Assembly: GCA_018222765.1 (NCBI GenBank)
Contig: JAAEZT010000016.1
Location: 1 to 64,000, forward strand
DNA from: a bacterium
Lineage (GTDB): Bacteria; Verrucomicrobiota; Verrucomicrobiia; Verrucomicrobiales; Akkermansiaceae
DNA length: 64,000 nucleotides
Direction: 5' to 3'
Below are positions 43,240-51,696 of the stretch, in pieces (the stretch's first letter is position 1; each line of letters begins with the position of its first letter). The notes under the pieces are model-generated. The model worked only from the letters and a program-made list of their open reading frames with translations, searched no databases and was not told the origin of the DNA. The position numbers and the translations under genes are program-made.

Positions 43240-44067
43240 TTAAATCATCTCCAGAGCGGACTCGATGCAAGCCTCGTCGTGGACCATGGCCATGAGGGCT
43301 TGGGTGATCCCGCGTGGATTGGGGTGTTGGATGACATTGCGACCGTAAACGATTCCGGCGGCTCCTTGTTGCAGGAGTCCCTGGGTGCGTTCGAGGATTT
43401 CGCGATCGCTGACGCGACCTCCGCCACGAACGAGGACGGGAATGCCGCCGGCGGTTTCGACGACTTTGTGATAGAGGCTCACGTCGTCGGTCGGATCGGC
43501 TTTGATGATGTCTGCCCCGAGTTCGACGGCTTGGCGGACAAGGTGGGAAATCTCGGTGAGGTCGCCATTAACCATGTAACCGCCGGCCTCGGCGTTGGGT
43601 TGGAAAACGAGGGGCTCGACCATCATGGGCATGCCGTAGTAGTCGGCCTGCGGTTTAAGCTTTAGAATGTTCTCCACGCATTGCTCGTGCACTTCAGGAG
43701 CACCTGGAATTTGGAAGAGATTGACGCAGACGCAAGCTGCGTCGAGACGTACGGCCTGAAGCATAGTTTCCTCGATGATGAGGCTGAAGCGAGAGGAGGG
43801 AAGTTCCTTGCCGTAAATGTTGGCCACATCAGTTCGGAGGACGAGGCTGGGCTTTAAGCGTCCGCGAACTTCCTGGAGGTGCTTGGCCTGCCCAACGGTC
43901 AGCTGGATCGCGTCTGGTGCGGCGTCGACGAGGGTCTCGATGACTTGCGGCATGCTTTCGATGCCTTGGAGAAATCCTGGTTGATTAAAGAAGCCGTGAT
44001 CAACCGCGACATCGAAACATCGGTTGGAATTGGTATTGAAAAGGCGGTTGAGACGATACTGTTTCAT
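43240..44067 (-). CDS. Class I aldolase, FbaB/LacD-like
   Basis: 275 residues, a TIM barrel that splits a phosphorylated sugar by Schiff-base chemistry. The Schiff-base lysine is K189 in 'GADIIKADPTDD', the position it holds in DeoC/FbaB aldolases, and 'CFDVAVDHGFFNQPGF' and 'VLVRGGGRVSDREI' fit the same family. Product and substrate cannot be read from sequence; expected products are a three-carbon phosphate and an aldehyde. It shares the operon with a PfkB kinase, which would make the phosphorylated substrate. Confidence 0.85.
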   Translation of the reverse strand: MKQYRLNRLFNTNSNRCFDVAVDHGFFNQPGFLQGIESMPQVIETLVDAAPDAIQLTVGQAKHLQEVRGRLKPSLVLRTDVANIYGKELPSSRFSLIIEETMLQAVRLDAACVCVNLFQIPGAPEVHEQCVENILKLKPQADYYGMPMMVEPLVFQPNAEAGGYMVNGDLTEISHLVRQAVELGADIIKADPTDDVSLYHKVVETAGGIPVLVRGGGRVSDREILERTQGLLQQGAAGIVYGRNVIQHPNPRGITQALMAMVHDEACIESALEMI

Positions 44068-44073
44068 GTTGAT

Positions 44074-44973
44074 TTAGCGGTAAACTTTTTGGAGGTAATC
44101 CATAGAGGTCTTGGCGATCTCGGTAGGCGACGGGTCGTAGCGGAAGACCTCGACAGAGATCCAGCCTTGATATTCGACTTCGCGAAGAGCATCGGCGACC
44201 GGTTCATGATTGACCTCGCCCATACCGGGGCCTAGGAGGTTGGGGTCGTTGGCATGGAAGTGTGCGATGTGTTCGTGGAAGTCGCGAACGATGTCGGCCA
44301 TGTGATTGTCAATTTCCTCGCGAGAGGGTGCGGAGCCTTCGGGTGTTGGTGAGCCGGGATTCTTGGCGTCAAGTTCGTGCGACATTGCTTTGACATCGAG
44401 GTGAAGCTTGCAATTGGGATGGTCGACTTTCTTGAGGAGTGCGACCGTTTCTCTCGCTGAATTGAGGAAGTTGGTCTCTGGGTGTCCGAGGGGTTCCATT
44501 GCGATGGTGACACCGAGAGAAGCGCAATGCTCGGCGGCATGGCGGAGGACTTCGGCGGCACGTTGGGTGGCATCTTTATGATCCCATCCGGGTTCCAGAC
44601 TACGTTGATGTGGAGAACCCCAGACCATGACTTTTCCTCCCATGGAATGGCAAAGGTCGGCGAGGTGGCGCGAGTAGTCCACGGTGGTTGCGCGGAGGGC
44701 GTCATCGGGGCTAGTGAGGTGGAAGCCGCGTCCGCCGTTGAGTTCTTCGGTTTTGGCGAGGAGCCAGTGGAGTCCGATGATCTCGAGTCCGTGATCGCGA
44801 GCAATTTTCAGGTGTTGTTCGCCTTCCGCGAGACTGAGTCGGCTGGCGTCGAATTCAGGTGCGATCGTGAAAGGAGCAACTTCGAGCCCGGTATAGCCGA
44901 GCTTCGCAGTAGCGGCGCATTGTTCGACGAATGGACGGTCTTGGAAGGTTTCGTTGCAGAGAGCAAATTTCAT
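44074..44973 (-). CDS. Sugar isomerase/epimerase, TIM-barrel type (PF01261)
   Basis: 299 residues. 'MKFALCNETFQDRPFVEQCAATAKLGYTGLEV' pattern at the start, and metal-site acidic residues in 'AMEPLGHPETNF', 'HLDVKAMSHE' and 'EYQGWISVEVFRYDP' fit the xylose-isomerase-like barrel family. It probably interconverts aldo and keto (or epimeric) sugars. Second gene of the operon, 16 bases after the mutarotase and 6 before the aldolase. Confidence 0.85.
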   Translation of the reverse strand: MKFALCNETFQDRPFVEQCAATAKLGYTGLEVAPFTIAPEFDASRLSLAEGEQHLKIARDHGLEIIGLHWLLAKTEELNGGRGFHLTSPDDALRATTVDYSRHLADLCHSMGGKVMVWGSPHQRSLEPGWDHKDATQRAAEVLRHAAEHCASLGVTIAMEPLGHPETNFLNSARETVALLKKVDHPNCKLHLDVKAMSHELDAKNPGSPTPEGSAPSREEIDNHMADIVRDFHEHIAHFHANDPNLLGPGMGEVNHEPVADALREVEYQGWISVEVFRYDPSPTEIAKTSMDYLQKVYR

Positions 44974-44989
44974 CGAGCGAAGTGATGGC

Positions 44990-46105
44990 TTACTTGGAGG
45001 TGCTCAATTTGTAGATTGTGGTCTGCGTGTAGGTTTCGCCGGGGCGAAGGACAGGTGAGGGGAAGGCCTTTTGGTTGGGTGAATCGGGGAAGGTCTGGGA
45101 TTCCAGGCAGAGCGCGGAACGGTGAGGATACTCTTTCCCGTCTTTGCCTATAGGGCCGTCTAGGAAGTTGCCGGAGTAGAACTGAATACCAGGCTCAGTG
45201 GTTGAAACGGTTAAAACGCGACCGCTGTCGGGTTCGGTAACGATCGCGGCAACGGCGAGTTCGCCATCGCGCTTGTCCTTGAGGACGTAGTTGTGATCAT
45301 AACCGATTCCGTTTTTGAGTTGCTCATCTTTTTGCTCGATGCGGTCACCAATTCGGGTGGACTTGTTGAAGTCGAAGGGGGTGCCTTTGACGGGTGCAAT
45401 ACCGGTTGGGATGGAGGTTGCGTCGATGGGGTTGTAGCGGTCAGCGTTAATTTGAAGATTGTGATCGAGAACGGTCTTGCTACCTGCACCTGCGAGATTG
45501 AAGTAACTGTGATTGGTCAGATTAAGGACGGTGGGCTTGTCGGTAGTCGCTTTGTAGCGAATGCGAAGGGCGTTTTTTTGGGTCCAGGTATAAGTCACGG
45601 TAGTAGAGAGTGCGCCGGGGTATCCTTCTTCACCATCCGGACTGGTGTAGGTAAGTGTGAGGCTTGGTGTGTCGCCTCGGTTTCCAATGCGGGCTTTCCA
45701 AATTTTCTTATCGAAGCCCTTGAGGCCGCCGTGGAGGTGGTTGGGTTCGTTGTTGGTGGCGACGGTGTATTCCTTGCCATCAATTTTAAATTTTCCTTTT
45801 GCGATACGGTTTGCGTAGCGTCCGGTGATGCAGCCAAAGTAGGGGCTTTTCTCGACGTATTCCGCGACTGTGTCGAAGCCGAGAACGACGTCGCCTAATT
45901 TGCCGTGTTGATCGGGAACGATGAGTGAAGTCACCGTGCCGCCATAATTAGTGATTGAAACGCTGGCTCCAGATTCATTGGTGAAGGTGTAAAGCTCAAC
46001 GGGTTTCCCATCGACTTCGCCGAAGGGTTTCGAACTGACGGAATACTTGGCAGCATTAGACATGAGAGTGAGAAGGGCGGTAAACGCAAGGATTGGGGTT
46101 TTCAT
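44990..46105 (-). CDS. Exported galactose mutarotase-like aldose 1-epimerase
   Basis: Interconverts alpha and beta anomers of an aldose. 371 residues, start ATG at 46105 chosen because it begins a signal peptide (MKTPILAFTALLTLMSNA); the longer frame to 46282 overlaps the divergent beta-helix gene. Catalytic His in 'HLHGGLKGF', His in 'NHSYFNLAG' and Glu in 'ALCLESQTFPDSPN' are present. First gene of the sugar operon, so the sugar probably enters as an aldose that mutarotates outside the cytoplasm. On its strand TTGTCT and AAGAAT 16 bases apart form a weak promoter about 14 bases before the ATG. Confidence 0.9.
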   Translation of the reverse strand: MKTPILAFTALLTLMSNAAKYSVSSKPFGEVDGKPVELYTFTNESGASVSITNYGGTVTSLIVPDQHGKLGDVVLGFDTVAEYVEKSPYFGCITGRYANRIAKGKFKIDGKEYTVATNNEPNHLHGGLKGFDKKIWKARIGNRGDTPSLTLTYTSPDGEEGYPGALSTTVTYTWTQKNALRIRYKATTDKPTVLNLTNHSYFNLAGAGSKTVLDHNLQINADRYNPIDATSIPTGIAPVKGTPFDFNKSTRIGDRIEQKDEQLKNGIGYDHNYVLKDKRDGELAVAAIVTEPDSGRVLTVSTTEPGIQFYSGNFLDGPIGKDGKEYPHRSALCLESQTFPDSPNQKAFPSPVLRPGETYTQTTIYKLSTSK

Positions 46106-46230
46106 TTGTGGTGGTATTCTTAAATTTTTGGGTAAGGAGACAAGAAGGAAGATTTTATTGAGCTGACCATGTAGCTTTTGCTCCGAGAGCGAGATTGACA
46201 ATGAGGCTTTTGGGGGGCGGGATGGAAGTG

Positions 46231-47649
46231 ATGAAAACAGGTTTTGTTTGTTTGTATTGCATGATTTCGGTGATGTCGGCAAAGATTATTCAAGTCCCCG
46301 GCGATTTTAAGACCATTCAGGAGGGGATTAATGCCTCTGAGTCAGGCGATATCGTTCTGGTTGCGCCGGGAACGTATTCCGAGAGGATTAAGTTGAAGGC
46401 TGGGATCCGGGTGAGAAGCTTTGGGGAGAAGTCTAAAGGTGGACTTGATGACAAGCGGGCGGAGAAGACAATTATCGATGGGAGTAAGGTTTCAGAAGAG
46501 AGTCCGGGAGTGATGATGGCAGCTGGTGCTACTCTTGATGGTTTCTCGGTGACGGGTGTAGGGAAGTATGACGAGGAGAGGTGGCGGAGGAGCTGGGTTA
46601 ATCAGGGGGCTGACCAGGCGCATGAACATATCGGGGTATTTGGGGTCCCAGGGATTGCGATTGAAGGAGTAGATTGTTCGGTGGTTAACAACATCGTGCA
46701 TCACATTGGAGATACCGGGATTGCGATTCGGGGAACAGAAGGGGCCAAGTGCGCACCTTTGGTTCGGGGGAATATTTGTTACCGGAATATGGGTGGGGGT
46801 ATTGGCTCGCTGGATGGCTCGGCTGCCATCATTGACTCTAATACCTGTTATGAGAATTTCTACGCCGGAATCGGTCACAAAAATGCTTCGCCAATCGTGA
46901 CCCGGAACACGTGTTACCGAAATATCCGTGCAGGGATTGGAGTGAGTGAGGGGGCTTGTCCTATCGTGCGGGGGAATAATTGCTATGAAAATCGTAAGGC
47001 TGGAATAGGGATTCGCACGGGCAGTGAAACTAGTCCGATTGTTGAGAATAATGACTGCTATAAAAACGAGATGGCTGGGATTGGCGTCGACGACAAGGCT
47101 ACGCCGATCATTCTTGGGAATCGGTGTAAGAAAAACGGTCTCGCGGGGATCGGATGTCGTGATGGGGCGTCTGCGATAATTAGAGGGAATTTTTGCGAAT
47201 CAAATAAAGAGGCCGGGATTGGGGTGGAGTCGGCCTCGGCTGAAATTCTGAGGAATCAAATCAATCTAAACGAGAAGGCTGGGATTGGAATCAGTGGGCG
47301 ATCGTTTGCGACTCTGGTAAATAATATTTGTTTGGACAATAAGCTCGTGGGGCTTGGCATTCCCGGGGAGGCCAAGGTGGTGGTGGCAGGTAACTCGTTC
47401 TCTCGCCATGGAGGTATGCCGCCGATGGTGATGGTTGGAACGAAAGCCAAGGTTACAATGACCGGCAATACGATTCAGGGAGGCGGAATCGCTGGAGTGA
47501 TGTTGATGGGGAGGTTGACAGCAATCGACAATCGCATTGAAGGAGCCAACGGCGGAAGCGGGATCTGGGTGAGGGAAGGTGCTGCGTTGACTCGAAAGGG
47601 AAATGAAATCAAAGGCTACAAAGCTCCGGTGCGGGGAGAGAAACCGTAG
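46231..47649 (+). CDS. Exported right-handed parallel beta-helix protein with a cysteine ladder
   Basis: About 472 residues, signal peptide MKTGFVCLYCMISVMSA. Residues 20-140 resemble pectin-lyase/NosD starts ('IQVPGDFKTIQEGINASESGD', 'GDIVLVAPGTY'). From about 150 on, roughly ten coils of 22-24 residues follow the pattern N-x-C-Y-x-N-x-x-A-G-I-G-V...(P)-I; seven coils in a row keep the Cys (CYRN, CYEN, CYRN, CYEN, CYKN, CKKN, CESN), so cysteines stack in a line. No catalytic residues were recognised. Divergent from the mutarotase gene. Starts at 46201 or 46222 are also possible; 46231 gives the most regular signal peptide. Confidence 0.85.
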   Translation: MKTGFVCLYCMISVMSAKIIQVPGDFKTIQEGINASESGDIVLVAPGTYSERIKLKAGIRVRSFGEKSKGGLDDKRAEKTIIDGSKVSEESPGVMMAAGATLDGFSVTGVGKYDEERWRRSWVNQGADQAHEHIGVFGVPGIAIEGVDCSVVNNIVHHIGDTGIAIRGTEGAKCAPLVRGNICYRNMGGGIGSLDGSAAIIDSNTCYENFYAGIGHKNASPIVTRNTCYRNIRAGIGVSEGACPIVRGNNCYENRKAGIGIRTGSETSPIVENNDCYKNEMAGIGVDDKATPIILGNRCKKNGLAGIGCRDGASAIIRGNFCESNKEAGIGVESASAEILRNQINLNEKAGIGISGRSFATLVNNICLDNKLVGLGIPGEAKVVVAGNSFSRHGGMPPMVMVGTKAKVTMTGNTIQGGGIAGVMLMGRLTAIDNRIEGANGGSGIWVREGAALTRKGNEIKGYKAPVRGEKP

Positions 47650-47954
47650 AAGCTGTCTCTCTTTAATTTTGAGACGGAAGAACTCGTGCATGCCGTTATC
47701 GGGAGCGGTGAGGATATGACTTGGCGAATCGGGGTTGCGTGAGACCCCCTCGCATCGGCTTGGAACAAGTTTCAGCTTGATGTGAACCCCAACGAATAAG
47801 CAACTGCGATTCGAACTCGCACCAATTTTTATGTTGGTAGAGGTTATATTACGACCTGCTTAATTCCTGCCGATGGAAGTTTCTCCCGGGTTAATTTGCC
47901 CTGTAAGTAAATCTCGTTTTCTCGAGACAATTTGCAGAGCTTCGCATGTTAATC
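47650..47954. other. Intergenic region between two convergent genes
   Basis: 305 bases without a supportable ORF. It holds a short T-arm-like palindrome (TGCGA-TTCGAAC-TCGCA, about 47811-47827) that is not part of a complete tRNA, and a weak hairpin TCTCG/CGAGA (about 47912-47926) that on the minus strand ends in a short T-rich run, possibly a terminator for the gene at 47955. Confidence 0.5.
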
Positions 47955-48431
47955 CTACAAAGCTTTTTTTGAAAATGCCGAGAGAAGAATACGCGCGGCC
48001 TGCACCAAAGTGGCGGTGATAACAAGAGCCACGCTAAATTTGAGACCGAGAATGAGTTGATCGCCTGCTGGTAGAATCTTCACCAGTTTTTCGAGATCAG
48101 GAATTTTTCCCTCCATTTCGGCAAGGTCTCTAATATCCCGTCCCTCCTTGAGTCCGATCATAGCCAGCCCGCCCATGATGAGCCCGGAGAAGTAGAAGGA
48201 GAGTCTGATTGGGAAGAGGACGGCTGCGATGATCGTGGTAATAGTGGCATACTTAAGGAAAATACCGCCCCATTCGTTGACCTCTTTGATGGACCATGCT
48301 CCGAATCCTTCGATTTCGAAGAGTTGCTTCCCGAGTGCTGAAAGAATAAGAATGTGGGCGCTGATGAAGAGGATTCGGAAAACGATTTCCCAGCCGGTGG
48401 CCCAAGGATGTTTCTTTAAGCAGGCTAACAT
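47955..48431 (-). CDS. Small membrane protein of unknown function
   Basis: 158 residues with three to four hydrophobic segments (about 15-38, 58-78, 78-95 and 128-150) and a charged cytoplasmic loop 'LKEGRDIRDLAEMEGKIPDLEK'. No family recognised. Its ATG lies two bases after the stop of the HTH regulator, so the pair is translationally close and cotranscribed; it may be controlled by, or act with, that regulator. Confidence 0.65.
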   Translation of the reverse strand: MLACLKKHPWATGWEIVFRILFISAHILILSALGKQLFEIEGFGAWSIKEVNEWGGIFLKYATITTIIAAVLFPIRLSFYFSGLIMGGLAMIGLKEGRDIRDLAEMEGKIPDLEKLVKILPAGDQLILGLKFSVALVITATLVQAARILLSAFSKKAL

Positions 48432-48433
48432 TA

Positions 48434-48928
48434 TTAGTAGAGCGTTCTTCGAGGGGCTTCCTCTTCGATGGTTTCCGCCATCTTTTCAAAATCGCCTTCC
48501 TCGCAGCAGCGAACAAAGCCTTCGCCGTAGCACTTCAAGCGATCCCACTGCAGGCGGATTTCCTGGGCTTCATCTTGGGTAATTGAGTTGTCCCGTGCAG
48601 CTTGGGAGATTCGAGAAAGCAGGCTGGAAAACTGGGCCACGATCTCGTTTGTAGCGGGCAGGACTTCGAACCCTTTTTGGCAGTTGCTTTCCGGATTTCT
48701 AACAAAATAGCCGTCGTTGTGTTCACAGAGCCACTCGATGATTCGTTCTTCCTTCGTGAGGCGAATGATTTCGAGTAGGCGATCCAAGGGATTGCGCGAA
48801 CCACTTCCAGTTTCCGATTGCTCCTGTGCCCACTTGTAAACGAGGGAAAGTGAGACCCCCAGTTCACTCGCAACTTCCTTTGGACTCGAATTTTTAAAGG
48901 CTTCTTTGAAGATCTCGTAACTTTCCAT
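48434..48928 (-). CDS. CII-like helix-turn-helix regulator
   Basis: 164 residues from the ATG at 48928; the frame is open to 48964. 'SPKEVASELGVSLSLVYKWAQE' (here in parts: SPKEVASELG, SLSLVYKWAQ) is a clear helix-turn-helix, followed by 'NPLDRLLEIIRLT' and 'EWLCEHNDGYFVRNPES', the arrangement seen in CII-like (PF06892) proteins, which in Verrucomicrobiota and Planctomycetota are chromosomal. The C-terminal half is helical and Cys-containing (CYGEGFVRCCEEGD). No phage genes surround it, so it is taken as a host regulator. Target unknown. Confidence 0.65.
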   Translation of the reverse strand: MESYEIFKEAFKNSSPKEVASELGVSLSLVYKWAQEQSETGSGSRNPLDRLLEIIRLTKEERIIEWLCEHNDGYFVRNPESNCQKGFEVLPATNEIVAQFSSLLSRISQAARDNSITQDEAQEIRLQWDRLKCYGEGFVRCCEEGDFEKMAETIEEEAPRRTLY

Positions 48929-48969
48929 TGAAGTTAGGCTACGGAGAATCGGGTGAGGGTGCAAGCTCG

Positions 48970-49896
48970 CTAGTCACGCGGGATGTAGATCTGGGATCCA
49001 CTTTTGATCATTTGATCGGGAGCGAGCTCGATGTTGTTGAGCCGGTTTAAGGTTGCTACGTCGGTGAGAAAGCGGTTGGCAATATCAGTTAGTCTACTGT
49101 TTTCGTCGATGACGATGAGCTCGGTTGTTTCGGGATCGAGAAGATTTGGTTCGGGTTCGATAGGCTTTTTGGTCTTCTCAGGGTTTTCGGCAAAGGAGGG
49201 AGAAGCCGTTCCTTCTTCGACGGCAATTGGTGGGATTTCCGGATCAGGAGCAAGGACAGGGGGCGTTGGAAGGGGCTCGGGGTTGGAAGGTGAGGGAAGT
49301 TCCTCGATAGGCTCAATTGGCCGGGAAAGTGGAGCGCTCTCAATCGGTGGTTTTACAGGAGGTATCCTGGATGGAATACTGAGAATCTGCCCGATTTGCA
49401 TTCTTCGTGGATCAAATTTTGGATTGTTGGAAACAAGTTGTTTCAGAGAGATCCCATGTCGTAGGGCAATGTGTCCCAGGGTATCACCTTTTTTGACGGT
49501 ATAACTGGATCGGGAAAATACAGTTGGAGCTGGCGACGCCAAATTGTTCGAACTTGAATCAGGAAGATTGATGTGCTCCCCAATAGGAAGTCTTTTGGCG
49601 CTAATTCCGGGATTGGCATTGCCGAGAGCACTCACGGAGACGCCGTATTTTCGGGCAATACACCAGTAGGTGTCCCCGGTTCGGACGAGATGAGTGGGGT
49701 TTACCGGCTTTGCAGGAATCTCAGGTTTCGTCCGTGAGGGAGTGGAAAATCCTTTTTCTATTTTGGCGCTGAGCTGTCTGACGATGAAGCTCAATTCGGA
49801 GATATCGCGTTCCACCCGGTCAAGCCGTGACGAATCATTTGCATGGGCAAGGCACGAGGAGAGCGCAAAAAGGAGGCTGATATTTTGAGTTTTCAT
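48970..49896 (-). CDS. Exported protein with three LysM domains
   Basis: 308 residues from the ATG at 49896. Signal peptide MKTQNISLLFALSSCLAHA, a short coiled coil (about 20-45), LysM 1 (about 70-112, 'VRTGDTYWCIARKYGVSVSAL'), LysM 2 (about 128-172, 'VKKGDTLGHIALRHGI'), a Pro-rich linker (175-255) and a divergent LysM 3 (about 260-305, ending IKSGSQIYIPRD). LysM modules bind peptidoglycan. No enzymatic domain is present, so a wall-anchored scaffold is likely. Confidence 0.88.
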   Translation of the reverse strand: MKTQNISLLFALSSCLAHANDSSRLDRVERDISELSFIVRQLSAKIEKGFSTPSRTKPEIPAKPVNPTHLVRTGDTYWCIARKYGVSVSALGNANPGISAKRLPIGEHINLPDSSSNNLASPAPTVFSRSSYTVKKGDTLGHIALRHGISLKQLVSNNPKFDPRRMQIGQILSIPSRIPPVKPPIESAPLSRPIEPIEELPSPSNPEPLPTPPVLAPDPEIPPIAVEEGTASPSFAENPEKTKKPIEPEPNLLDPETTELIVIDENSRLTDIANRFLTDVATLNRLNNIELAPDQMIKSGSQIYIPRD

Positions 49897-49974
49897 GCGA
49901 GAGCCCACAAAATATCACGGAAATCCTAACTATTCAATCTTCTTTATTTTAAAAAATATCGAGACATTCGTCGT

Positions 49975-50961
49975 TTATTCACAGTCGCTTAGCAGATGTG
50001 AGTTAGCGGCGATGGCTTCGACATCGGCAACAGAGATGACCTGGCAGAGTTGCTTGCGAAGTGCCTTGGCTCCGGGGAATCCTTTGCAGTAGGTCATTAA
50101 GCGGGATCTCATCGCCTGCATGGTATGCTTTTCTTCGCCGTATCGGTCCGATTGTACGGCGAGCCGACAATGGCGGAGGACAAAACTCCAGCGTTCATCG
50201 ATGGAGGGTTTGGGCGGCAGTTCGCCGTGTTCGAGATAGTGTTTTGCCTCGGAGAAAATCCAGGGGTTTTGCATGGCGGCCCGCCCGATCATGACTCCGG
50301 AGACGGCGGTGGTCTCCTTTCGTTTTTTGAGAATCTCGGCTGAATCGATGTCGCCGTTTCCGATAATCGGGATCGTGACATGGCGGGCGCATTCATCGAT
50401 GACGTCCCAGTCGGCTTCGCCCCGATAGGATTGAGCGCGGGTGCGTCCATGTATAGCGACAGCTTGAATCCCACAATCTTCGAGGAGGTGGCAGACTTTG
50501 GTGGCATTGATAGATTGTTGGTCCCATCCGATACGGATTTTTCCGGTAACGGGGACCTGGTCGCCGACAGCCTTGACGATTTTACTCGCGGTATCCGAGA
50601 GAAGAGAGCAGTCCCTGAGGAGAGAGGAACCGCCATTTCTGGAGACAACTTTGTTGACTGGGCAGCCGAAGTTGAGATCGATGAAGTCTGGCTTTTTCCA
50701 ATCGATGATTTTCTTGGCGGCTTCTCCCATCCTCTCACCATTGGCACCAAACAATTGGATGCCCACAGGGCGTTGTTCGTCGGTAAAGGTGGTATATCGA
50801 CGGGTTCGGTGATCCGCTTGAAGAATGCCTTCGGCTGAGACGAATTCGGTCACCATGACATCGGCTCCGAGTTCCTTGCAGAGGGTGCGGAAGGTGACAT
50901 CGGTCACGCCTGCCATCGGAGCCAGGTACACCGGAAATTGGTTTTTAAACCAAGGGAGCAT
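49975..50961 (-). CDS. tRNA-dihydrouridine synthase
   Basis: FMN- and NADPH-dependent reduction of uridines in tRNA. 328 residues. 'YLAPMAGVTDVTFRTLC' begins the FMN-binding barrel, the catalytic Cys is C100 in 'DLNFGCPVNKV', and 'AVAIHGRTRAQSYRGEADW' is family-typical. Which Dus subgroup is uncertain; DusB-like length and motifs fit. Its ATG follows the previous gene's stop directly (TAAATG). Confidence 0.94.
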   Translation of the reverse strand: MLPWFKNQFPVYLAPMAGVTDVTFRTLCKELGADVMVTEFVSAEGILQADHRTRRYTTFTDEQRPVGIQLFGANGERMGEAAKKIIDWKKPDFIDLNFGCPVNKVVSRNGGSSLLRDCSLLSDTASKIVKAVGDQVPVTGKIRIGWDQQSINATKVCHLLEDCGIQAVAIHGRTRAQSYRGEADWDVIDECARHVTIPIIGNGDIDSAEILKKRKETTAVSGVMIGRAAMQNPWIFSEAKHYLEHGELPPKPSIDERWSFVLRHCRLAVQSDRYGEEKHTMQAMRSRLMTYCKGFPGAKALRKQLCQVISVADVEAIAANSHLLSDCE

Positions 50962-51687
50962 TTATTTCTCTTTTAATGGAGCGGATTCATCCTCTTCACT
51001 GTCCGACTCGTCTTCAGTGGAATTATCATCAGAGGTTTTTACTTCTGACTGGGTAGTTCCCTCTGTCTCCGGGTTCTCGTCAGAACCTGCTTCCGAAGTT
51101 TCTTCTGGTTCTGATGGAGTATCGGGTTCGCCGTTTTCTCTCAAAGAAGTTTCACTTTCTGTCTCCTCTCCGGGTTTCGGTTCAGGCTGAGGGTCGAGCA
51201 GTGCGCGGACTTCTTCCTGCACCTTGTCGACGTCGGAGAGGGGAATCTGCGGATCCTTAATGATGTAGATGTCGCCGCTTTTTCGTTGTTCGTAGACACG
51301 TAGTTTTCCGGTGGGAAGCTCCTGGGTGTCTGTTTCACGGAGAAGTTTTTTCCGCTCAAGCATGACGGCGAGGATGTATCGGGCGTTCTCGGTATGGGCT
51401 TCGTCTTCCTCGATCAGTTTCCCCAGAAGAGTTTCGGGATCATCCTGGACGACCGCTTCGGGTTTTTCCTCGATGACGGGAGGCGTGTAGGTGGTAAGCC
51501 AAGTCGAGAAGGGAGCTTCATTGTCTTCACTCTCTTCCCATGCTTCAACTTTGTAGTCCTTCCGCAGATAACCTGATGATTCGGGGTCGGGGAAGATAGC
51601 GGCCCGAATTTTTTCGCCATCTTCAAATGCTTCTTCCGAGGCGGCACAGGTTTTTGATCGGGTTTTAATGCTCCAGGGTTCTTTCAT
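50962..51687 (-). CDS. Conserved protein with an acidic disordered tail
   Basis: 241 residues. An N-terminal region with a probable partial zinc-ribbon-like start ('WSIKTRSKTCAASEEAFEDGEK', in parts WSIKTRSKTC, FEDGEK), 'YKVEAWEES', then a helical block 'IEEDEAHTENARYILAVMLERKKLL', followed by a tail of about 80 residues nearly all E, D, S, T and P. I have seen this layout in Verrucomicrobiota and Planctomycetota but know no function. The gene abuts dus (no bases between stop and ATG) and follows the LptF-type gene by 9 bases. Confidence 0.65.
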   Translation of the reverse strand: MKEPWSIKTRSKTCAASEEAFEDGEKIRAAIFPDPESSGYLRKDYKVEAWEESEDNEAPFSTWLTTYTPPVIEEKPEAVVQDDPETLLGKLIEEDEAHTENARYILAVMLERKKLLRETDTQELPTGKLRVYEQRKSGDIYIIKDPQIPLSDVDKVQEEVRALLDPQPEPKPGEETESETSLRENGEPDTPSEPEETSEAGSDENPETEGTTQSEVKTSDDNSTEDESDSEEDESAPLKEK

Positions 51688-51696
51688 GGACAGTGA

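Noticed and set aside
41103-46105. Calling the sugar operon a sulfoquinovose pathway
   Set aside because: The isomerase and dehydrogenase are from other families than YihS and YihU, and there is no sulfoquinovosidase or transporter. The resemblance is only in layout.
47799-47850. A tRNA-like fragment (T-arm-like TGCGA-TTCGAAC-TCGCA) that might be an attachment site
   Set aside because: No acceptor or anticodon stem can be completed on either strand, and no integrase or direct repeat is nearby.
48434-48928. A CII-like regulator as a sign of prophage
   Set aside because: Neighbours are a LysM protein, dus and a small membrane protein. Similar regulators are chromosomal in this phylum.
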